A stretch of DNA of 64,000 nt from Setophaga petechia. Taxonomy: Eukaryota > Chordata > Aves > Passeriformes > Parulidae. The position numbers and the translations under genes were made by a program. The first letter of the stretch is position 1, and each line of letters starts with the position of its first letter. Positions 11,801-17,936 of this stretch are shown here, in pieces. The notes below the pieces were generated by a model that had not been told where the DNA came from, ran no database searches, and saw nothing but the letters and a program-made list of their open reading frames with translations. The stretch is from assembly GCA_024362935.1 (NCBI GenBank), contig JANCRA010000014.1, positions 887,001-951,000 of the forward strand, in the 5' to 3' direction.

Positions 11801-14800
11801 TCCTCTGGAAGACCCTGTGTGAGGTGGCTCCATCTCCACAGCTGCATCCCAGAAGATTTTCAGACAGACAGCCAAAATGAGCTTCCCAGTGTCTCAGCTT
11901 CCCAAACCTTGTGCCAAGCTCTTTGCCCAGTCCCACTGGATGCAAAGGCCAGTCCCCTTTCCATGTGATCATCCAGGTTTTGTCTGGGATGAATCAAAGC
12001 TCCCTGGTGCTGAGCAGGTGAAGACTGGCTCAGCCTTTGTGCATTCCCACAAGGAATGACTCCATGCCATGGCTACAGTCCCTCCAGGAACAGGCAAGGG
12101 GCAGGTTAAACCTTCTACAGACATTCCCAAACCAAGAAGGAAGCCAGAGATTAGCAGAAAGGATAATCTTCAGTGTCCCATCAAAGTCTCCCCAGGGAAG
12201 TTCTGCCTTTGCTGCTGATCCAAGCTTGGAGACAACTGTGTCCCACTCCATTTATCTGCCAGGGATAACCAGGAGGGCCTCAGGTTTCTGTATTTTTCCT
12301 CTAAAAGGAGACATGGGATGGGCACTCTCCAACCCCCCTAGTGACCTACTGGCTGGATGACCAGTTTTGTGGGATTACACCCTGGCCATGGCAGAGCCAG
12401 CTCACGGAGCTGCAGGGACATGCAGCACAGCACAGCACAGCTCCTTTGGCATCACAGCCACTATGGGTGGAGCTGCAGTTTTCCAGAGGCTGGGAATTGC
12501 TGCTGGTGTCCTGGAGGATCCCAGGAGGCTGCAGTTCCAGCCACTCTGCCTGGGGCACCGCAGCAGGGATCCCTAAAGCCCTGGCACGTGGTGCCACTCA
12601 GCACACAGCGGGACCAGCACAACCAGCAGCCCCAGTACGGGCTCCCACACCGCCCGGGACGCGGGGCTGGCCGGGGCCAGCAGCTCCCGGAGCCCGGGAA
12701 CAAAGAGGAGCCTCTGTTCAGGGGCTGGGGGCGTGCCACGGCAAACGAGCTGTTTTATGGGAGCCCTGGGAGCAGCTCGGCTCCTGGAAGGCTCCAGCCC
12801 GCGCTGGTGCCTGAGCCGGCCCTGACCCACCTCCCCACGTCCCCACCAATCCCCGGGAAGGCGGGAGGGGCTGCGGGCCAGCGCGGGGGCCCCGCAGGAA
12901 GCACGGCCGGAGCCCCGGCTGTCCTGCCACAGCCAGGCTGCCACTGCAGAGCCTCTCACGGCAGCTCAGGCCTCATCGCTGAGCTCTTCTTCCATGCTCC
13001 AGCCCTCAGAGCTGGGACCTTTCCCCCTGCAGGGAGGCACACCTGGCAAGAGGGCTGACAGCAGCATCCTGGCACACACTGCCAGAGGTGTCACCAGCAG
13101 TGAGGACACTGTCCTGCCCACCACAGAGAGCCACAGGAACCCAGCCCAGGGCTACAGCTACACTCACAAATCAGCACCTTTCATAAAGCCTCACCAAAAC
13201 CATAACAAACCCAGCTAAGGGGGGCTGCTGCCCGGCAGGAGCTCACTCTTGGCTGAGCACCTCTCAGGATGGGAGAGGAGGGCCAGGCCCCTCCAGTGGC
13301 ACAGGCACATGCATTTCACTGCCCTTCACATCAAGTGCCTGACTCAGGATGGCTTGAAATCCCAGATGCCTTCTGCCTGACCCAGCCCCTTCCTCAGGCT
13401 GGCAGGCAGAGGGAACACACTCCCCTATTCCCAGGACGACAGCAGCCCCTGAGGAAAGGATCTCCCAGGTCCCCATGGGATCCATCCCAGCAGCCTCTGG
13501 CCCTCTCAGACCTGCAGCAAAGCCCAAAGGCTCAACATGAGCCTGCAGAGAAGAGGAGGGAGCAGATGCCTGCCCAGACAAGGAGGGCAGACAGGAGCAG
13601 AGGGGCAGCACCTTCCCAGGCAGGGCAGGGCAGGGCAGGCTCTGCAGCTTTAAGAGTCCTTCCTCCCTCGCAGCCTGCAGTGTCAAGGAAAAATCTGACA
13701 CGTTTTTTCTGGGGGATGTTAACAGACGAGCTAGAACAGCCAGTTGCCTTTTCCATTCATTTTCCACACAGCCTCCCGGGATGGCTGGGAATGAAAGAGC
13801 CAATTGTGCCCCCGCGGCGGCGCAGGTAGGGCAGGAACCGCGGCGGCTGCGGGAGCCCAGCACGGCCCCTGCACACCTCGGGAAATAACGGCTGCAGGGG
13901 AGGCTGCCTAGGGGCACGGCCCCACAGCTGTGGGGCTGCCTGGCTGCTACACCCCAGCAGAGCCAGCCCGAGGCACTCGTCCAGGTCCCTACAGGGCTCA
14001 TGAGAAGACAGCAGTAGCAGCACAGCTCCCATGTGTCCCTCACTGCCGCAGCACCCGGTGCCATGGTGGGGACACCGGTGTGGTTGCAGAGCTGGCGGCA
14101 CCAGGGGAAGCAGCTCAGCCCAGCCCCCAGCACTGGGGAGGGTCTGAAGCAGCCCCGAGTCCCTGGGGGCGCAGGAGGCCCCTCTCCCGCTCAATACCAG
14201 GTCTGTGTCTCACCAGCTTTGCTTAGAAGAGACAGAGCCAGCCTTTTCCACCCCGCGCCACCCCTGCCCTGAATGGCCGCCTTTATGTGGGAGCTGCTGT
14301 CACGAGCCACGCTCTGGCAACCGCAAACGGCGGCGGAAAGCAGAGGGGTTTGTGTTCCCAGCCCGCCGAGGTGCCCGCGCTGACGCAGGTACGGCCGCGG
14401 CACGCCCGGCCCGGGGCACACAACGGCACCTTGTTCCCTGCCGGAGAGCACGGCCACCACGGCCACCGCTGCCCCGGGCTCTGCCCCAGGCCCTGCCCTG
14501 TCCCCTGCCCCAGGCCCTGCTCTGGGCCCTGTCCCCTGCCCTGCCCCACACTCACGTTTGCCGCCGCCCTTGAGCAGGCTGCCGAGGCTGATGGAGGCGG
14601 CGCCCAGCAGCTCGTTCCTCAGCGTGTGGCAGATCCACACCTTCAGCTCCAAGTGGCTCTGAGCCGTGACATTCCTGCAGGGACCGGGAAAGGGGCTGTC
14701 AGCACGGCCTGCTCCGTGCTCAGGGAGCAGGCAGTGCCACAGGCAAGGAGCAGAGGAAGGTGGGCAAGGACATGGGGCAGTGGGAGACCCCCCTCTCACC

Positions 14801-15697
14801 ACCCTCCCAGCCTGGCTGTCTCTGGCAGTGTCCCCATGGAAGGGGCAAAGCTCTGTGACACCTGAGTGTCCCCAGCCGGTGGCACAGCAGGGCACATGGG
14901 GCCAGCCCCTGGCCAGCCCCACAGCAGGGGTCACACAGACTCACAGGGTGAGGATCTCGTTCCACAGCAGCTCTGAGACCCCCATCTGCTTCCCCGTCTT
15001 CTTGGTCTCGCTGGGCAGCCCGTCACTGGCCACCTCCACGTAGCAGTTCATGCGTGCCGGGCGGCTCTGGGCCTTGGGCTTCACAGACACAACTGGGCAG
15101 GGACAGGCACAGGGTCAGGCCTGTGGACACCCTGTCCCCTGCCTGTCCCCCAGCCCACCCGTGCCAGCTCGGGGTGCCACAACTCACAGCAGAGTGCTGG
15201 GAGAGGGGCAGCAGCGGGGAGCAACGCTCCTGGTGGCAGCGATGGCTGGCACCAACCCCTGGCCAGGACTGTCCCCAGCTTCACCCCTCCGAAGGTGGCA
15301 GGACTGTCACTGTCCCCAGGGTCACCTCCCTGCCCCAGGGCACGGGGCAGGACGGGCCGGGGCAGCCCCAGGCCGGCAGTGCCCCCGGAGGGGCAGAGCG
15401 GGATGCGGCTCCGAGGGGACGCGGCTCCGGGCGCCGGGAGCCATCTCGCGGCCGCGGGAGCACCAGCGCGGCCCCGCAGCCACGTCCCCACGGCACGGGC
15501 CCAGCCCAGGGCACACAGGGCCAGCCCCAGCCCCAGGCGCGCCGTGTGTGCCAGCCCGGGGCGCAGCAGAGCACGCACATCCCCGGCACGGCAATCCCAG
15601 CACGGCAGCAGCAGCAGCAGCACCCACCTTTCACAGACAGCGGGGACTTCTCGCAGGGTGGCCCGGCCCTGGCCCTGCTGGAGCTGGCAGCGGCCAT
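2595..15697 (-). CDS. WWP2: WWP2, N-terminal part (C2 domain and linker), 3' part outside window
   Basis: NEDD4-family HECT E3 ubiquitin ligase. Seven coding exons on the minus strand join in phase to give residues 1-344: 15628-15697, 14945-15092, 14556-14674, 9261-9407, 8450-8546, 3851-4086 and 2595-2811. The product starts [12 protein letters not shown]. Residues of about 15-130 form the C2 domain, which binds membrane lipid in this family; recognisable blocks are [36 protein letters not shown] and [22 protein letters not shown] low-complexity Ser/Thr/Pro/Ala linker follows and reaches DALPPG, the junction just before WW1. The WW and HECT exons are not seen and should lie left of position 1. 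The gene shares a head-to-head promoter with NOB1. Oddities are a 12-bp minisatellite inside exon 7, a GTGAGT donor array after exon 5 and repeats beside other splice sites. WWP1 and ITCH are close paralogues, but this linker and the NOB1/NFAT5 synteny favour WWP2. Confidence 0.95.
2831..3010. repeat. 30-bp minisatellite, six units, beside WWP2 exon 8 acceptor
   Basis: Units begin at 2831, 2861, 2891, 2921, 2951 and 2981 with exactly 30-bp spacing. The core is agctcagcacggggagggca followed by ccagggcagg, with a few substitutions per unit. It lies in WWP2 intron 7, 18 bp upstream (in transcript sense) of the exon 8 acceptor. In sense it is pyrimidine-rich. Confidence 0.95.
3011..3850 (-). other. 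WWP2: WWP2 intron 7 remainder, contains an A-rich block
   Basis: From about 3290 to 3830 the composition becomes clearly A-rich compared with its surroundings. This could be an old inserted element such as an LTR fragment, but no termini, target duplications or coding motifs were recognised. Confidence 0.4.
3851..4086 (-). CDS. WWP2: WWP2 exon 7 (linker with expanded repeat)
   Basis: The exon begins [20 protein letters not shown], then [19 protein letters not shown]. It continues with ten 12-bp units encoding [20 protein letters not shown] and TSMA tetrapeptides (residues about 229-269). As I recall the human protein, it has only a short LANGT-type segment here. The exon ends in phase 1 before GTGACC. 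The repeat stays in frame throughout. Confidence 0.93.
3862..3981 (-). repeat. WWP2: 12-bp coding minisatellite in WWP2 exon 7
   Basis: Ten uninterrupted 12-bp units, plus-strand consensus gccgtgctggtg with gccatgccgttg-type variants. They are read on the minus strand as TS(T/L/M)A and NG(V/M/T)A tetrapeptides. The period is a multiple of three, so copy-number change keeps the frame. Confidence 0.95.
4087..8449 (-). other. WWP2: WWP2 intron 6
   Basis: A 4.4-kb GC-rich intron. It holds one CR1 fragment near 6530-6690 and a short GGGCA pentamer run at 7897-7918. No exon or RNA gene was recognised. Confidence 0.7.
6530..6690 (-). mobile_element. CR1 LINE fragment
   Basis: Antisense CR1 3'-region signature: the block gccatgggcagggtcacctt, then ctatcccagggtgctccaaa, a cttggacactgccagggatg block and ctctgggcaccctgtgccag. 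The same ordered blocks recur at other sites in this window. Confidence 0.85.
8450..8546 (-). CDS. WWP2: WWP2 exon 6 (linker)
   Basis: The acceptor is CCGTGCAG. The exon encodes [20 protein letters not shown], then [12 protein letters not shown], matching the [13 protein letters not shown] block of mammalian WWP2. It ends in phase 2 before GTGAGG. Confidence 0.94.
8547..9230 (-). other. WWP2: WWP2 intron 5
   Basis: About 0.7 kb of GC-rich intron between the donor array and exon 6. Nothing else was recognised. Confidence 0.7.
9231..9260 (-). repeat. WWP2: Five-copy GTGAGT donor array
   Basis: Plus strand is actcac repeated five times exactly. In WWP2 sense this is five GTGAGT hexamers immediately after exon 5. 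Each is a strong 5' splice-site match, and the 6-bp spacing keeps frame. Confidence 0.97.
9261..9407 (-). CDS. WWP2: WWP2 exon 5 (end of C2), with repeated donor
   Basis: The acceptor is TGTGGCAG. The exon encodes [20 protein letters not shown], then [19 protein letters not shown] and onward to DGSAGSE, ending in phase 1 at GAGG. The donor is the first of five exact tandem GTGAGT copies at 9231-9260. Any copy can act as a donor, and each step downstream adds two codons (Glu-Cys) in frame. Confidence 0.93.
9408..14555 (-). other. WWP2: WWP2 intron 4
   Basis: The largest WWP2 intron in the window (5.1 kb). It contains a roughly 490-bp CR1 copy (9755-10245), a GGGCA pentamer run at 13617-13642 and a C-rich low-complexity tract at about 14480-14553. 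No further coding exon was recognised. Confidence 0.7.
9755..10245 (-). mobile_element. CR1 LINE, 3' portion
   Basis: A long antisense CR1 copy. Ordered blocks are cagcaggctggaagagacct, gtgccacatccaatcctttt, ggtgactccaccacctccct, an aactctttcctaatatccaa block and caggttgagcacccccagct. It is the best preserved CR1 here. Confidence 0.93.
14556..14674 (-). CDS. WWP2: WWP2 exon 4 (C2 domain)
   Basis: It follows acceptor CCCTGCAG and encodes [20 protein letters not shown], then [19 protein letters not shown]. It ends in phase 1 before GTGAGTG. The following intronic 75 bp are a low-complexity CCCTGCC-type tract. Confidence 0.95.
14675..14944 (-). other. WWP2: WWP2 intron 3
   Basis: A 270-bp GC-rich intron with canonical ends. 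Nothing else was seen. Confidence 0.8.
14945..15092 (-). CDS. WWP2: WWP2 exon 3 (C2 domain)
   Basis: The acceptor is CTGCCCAG and the donor CCT/GTGAGT. The exon completes a split Val codon and encodes [21 protein letters not shown], then [15 protein letters not shown] and LLWNEILT. These are first-half C2 strands. It ends in phase 2. Confidence 0.95.
15093..15627 (-). other. WWP2: WWP2 intron 2
   Basis: A 535-bp GC-rich intron. A short run of cag (plus strand) lies next to the exon 2 donor. No other feature was recognised. Confidence 0.8.
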
Positions 15698-15711
15698 GGC
15701 ATCACCCCCAG
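15628..15711 (-). CDS. WWP2: WWP2 exon 2 (start codon)
   Basis: Minus-strand acceptor TTGCAG precedes 14 bases of leader, then ATG at 15697-15695. It encodes [20 protein letters not shown] and onward to SVK, with one extra base (phase 1), ending at GTGGGT. The start matches the family N terminus. A short CTG run lies just inside the following intron. Confidence 0.93.
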
Positions 15712-17505
15712 CTGCAAGCAGAGACAGGAGACAGCTCAGCCCCGCTGCCAGGGCACCAGGGAGCCCAGACACAGCCCGGTGCTGCTGTGAGTGCCCGGCA
15801 TGGCAGGGGCACGGGGAAAGGGCTGGGTGAGCCCCGGACACATGGGCTGGGCTCCCTCTCCTGATGAACCCCCTGCACCAAAGGCAGCGCTGTGTCCCTG
15901 GGAGAGCAACCCCTGCACAGCAGCACCACGGGCTGAGCTGGGCACTGCCACCTCCAGACACCCCTGTGGGCACCTGAACCCCTGACCCACAGGCCAGGGC
16001 TGCTGGGGGACAGAGCAGCCACCAAAACCTTGCCCTGGGGGACACAGCCTCACCACACATCAAGGACATGGCAGTGACACCAGCTGGACACAGGCAGCTC
16101 TGGTCACAGCATGGGGACCACAAACCTCAAGGGCAGGGCAGCCTTGGTTTCGTTATGGTACCAGATCCCAGGGATCACTGAGGCTGGGAAAGGCCTCCAA
16201 GACCATCGTGTCACCCCCAGATGAGAAGGACACACTGTGACACCAGGGAGGGTGGCAGGACACGTGGCCAGGGCCGATGCCCAAAGCAATGACCACAGAG
16301 CAGAGGGATGAGGTCACACATCCCACAGGAGCACGAGACACTGTGGGCCTGCTCCAGCCTCCTCCTGCCATTCCCAGGAGCTGCAGAGCACAGGGGCCAA
16401 GCTCCCAGCCCAGCCCAGAACGGCCAGGCCACTGCCAACCCCCCCTCTCCAGCCAGGGAACCAGGGCAGCAGCTCCAGCCCCTCTCCCTGTGCAGGAGCC
16501 TCTCCCCTGCCCTCTCCCCACATCCTCCTTGCACCGTACCGAGCTCAATCCCACGGCAGACTCCCTGTGAAATCCCCTGTGCCAGGGTCTCTGCTCTCTG
16601 TGCCAGCCCAGCAAACCTGCCTGTGCCCCCACAGCCCCCAGCTCTGCCTGCTGGGCACTGCCCGAGCACCGTCTTGGCTCCATCCAGCAGCAGCCAGGGC
16701 TCCCGGGCACAGGCCAGCCTGCCGCCCTCGCCGTGAGGGCTCACTCCCACACTCACTGTCACAGGCTCACTGTCACACGCTCAGTGCCACCCCACCTATC
16801 CCAGCCCATGGGTCACCCCAGCCTCCCCTGAGGCCATCAGGTACCCCTGCTCCTCACGTCCCCACCCCACACCACACGGATTCCACCGGGGCCGTGCCCC
16901 TCTGTGCCAGCCCGTGCCCAGCCCTGTCCCAGCTGGGCCGTTTCCATCCTTCCTCCTTCACATCCCAACCCTCTTCCCCGTTCCCTCTTTTCCTGACTCT
17001 ACACCGTTTCTCTGTCACTCGCTCTGACATCCCCGGTCACGCCAACAAACGCCTCTGGACCCCGAAACCCCTGAGTGCCCGGTGCCGCTCCCCGGGCACA
17101 GCTTTACCGCCCGCACACCCCACAGCCCTCAGCCCAGCGGGGCCGTGACCGGGCCGCGACACACGGCAGGACGCCCTTGGCAAGGCCGAGGCCTCCCTTC
17201 CTCCCTGGCTTCCCGTTTCCGACAGCCCGGCCCGGCCTGCCCCCCGGAACAGCGGCGTGGCCGCCGCCCCGGCAGCGAGCACCGAACCCGCCCCCGGGAC
17301 CGGCCGGTCTTGCCCCGCAGTCTGCACAGACCCGGCCCGGCCGCTGCGGGCACCGCGCACAGGAAGCGGTGGCCAAGGGCCCGTTCCGGGCCCGCCGTCC
17401 CGAGCCGCTACCGGCACCGGCTGAGCAGCTCCGGCGGCCGGAGCGCCCCACCAGGCCGTGTCCGGTGGACGGACGGGAGCGCCCGGGCTGGGCCGGGAAG
17501 CGACG
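15712..17505 (-). other. WWP2: WWP2 intron 1 (body)
   Basis: GC-rich first intron that becomes a CpG island from about 17050. A short CR1 fragment is at 16163-16225. Long open frames on both strands are composition artefacts. Confidence 0.65.
16163..16225 (-). mobile_element. Short CR1 fragment
   Basis: The block gatcactgaggctgggaaag followed by gcctccaagaccatc resembles the antisense CR1 3' end (agaatcactgaggttggaaa in related copies). Confidence 0.6.
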
Positions 17506-17645
17506 CCGAGCCGAGCCGAGCCGAGCCGAGCCGAGCCGAGCCGAGCCCAGCCCAGCCCAGCCCAGCCCAGCCCAGCCCAGCCCAGCCCAGCCCAGCCCAG
17601 CCCGTCCCGTCCCGTCCCGTCCCGTCCCGTCCCGTCCCGTCCCGT
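17506..17645. repeat. Three-phase pentanucleotide array abutting the WWP2 exon 1 donor
   Basis: Eight ccgag, then eleven cccag, then nine cccgt units without interruption (140 bp). The WWP2 donor GT begins 3 bp beyond, so intron 1 begins GTAACGGGACGGGAC. On the WWP2 sense strand this gives 20 GGG runs separated by two bases, a strong G-quadruplex candidate. Confidence 0.96.
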
Positions 17646-17648
17646 TAC

Positions 17649-17700
17649 CGGCGGCCGCTCCGCTCCCGCTCCCCGGCTCCAGCTCCCGGCGTCATGTGAC
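17649..17700 (-). other. WWP2: WWP2 exon 1 (5' UTR), donor seen, start approximate
   Basis: The coding start exon has a 3' splice site just upstream of its ATG, so a non-coding first exon is needed. A good donor on the minus strand (GCCGCCG, then GTAACG) ends an exon at 17649 inside the CpG-rich region next to NOB1. The transcription start is not visible; the upper bound is a guess, limited by the NOB1 5' end. The donor is followed directly by the pentamer array. Confidence 0.6.
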
Positions 17701-17709
17701 CCCGGCCCG

Positions 17710-17717
17710 TCACGTGA
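17710..17717. promoter_or_regulatory. Palindromic E-box TCACGTGA
   Basis: Perfect 8-bp palindrome of the USF/MITF/TFEB type in the promoter. A related TCATGTGA lies 18 bp away at 17692. Confidence 0.6.
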
Positions 17718-17754
17718 TCGCGCCGGCCGGAAGCGCTCCCGGGGCCCGGCGCCG

Positions 17755-17823
17755 CTCCCGGCGTGCCCCGATGAACTACAACTCCCGGCGTGCCCCGCAC
17801 GCGGACCACAACTCCCGGCGTGC
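17755..17823 (+). promoter_or_regulatory. Iterated ZNF143/THAP11-like motifs
   Basis: The core ctcccggcgtgc occurs at 17755-17766, 17782-17793 and 17812-17823. The middle copy lies in actacaactcccggcgtgc (17775-17793), very close to the known SBS motif ACTACAACTCCCAGCATGC. The third copy has a near match (accacaactcccggcgtgc). Confidence 0.75.
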
Positions 17824-17873
17824 TTCCCGCGGCGCTTCGACGGCGGCCGGGGTGGGCCATGGGGCACGCAGAC

Positions 17874-17936
17874 ATGGCGCGTGTTCCGCACGTCGTGGCC
17901 GACACGGGCGCGTTCCTGAGCGCGGCCCCGCTACAG
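17874..17936 (+). CDS. NOB1: NOB1 exon 1
   Basis: 21 codons, MARVPHVVADTGAFLSAAPL plus Gln, phase 0, donor CAG/GTACCG. It carries the first catalytic Asp of the PIN domain. The alternative upstream ATG at 17859 (MGHAD extension) also has G at -3 and +4. Confidence 0.93.

Larger units (their letters stand above)
17649..17873. promoter_or_regulatory. Bidirectional WWP2/NOB1 promoter
   Basis: About 225 bp of GC- and CpG-rich sequence separates the WWP2 exon 1 donor from the NOB1 start codon. It holds an ETS-type CCGGAAGC (17727-17734), TCATGTGA (17692-17699), TCACGTGA (17710-17717) and repeated CTCCCGGCGTGC modules. No TATA box is visible. Shared control of the two genes is inferred from geometry. 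Confidence 0.75.
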
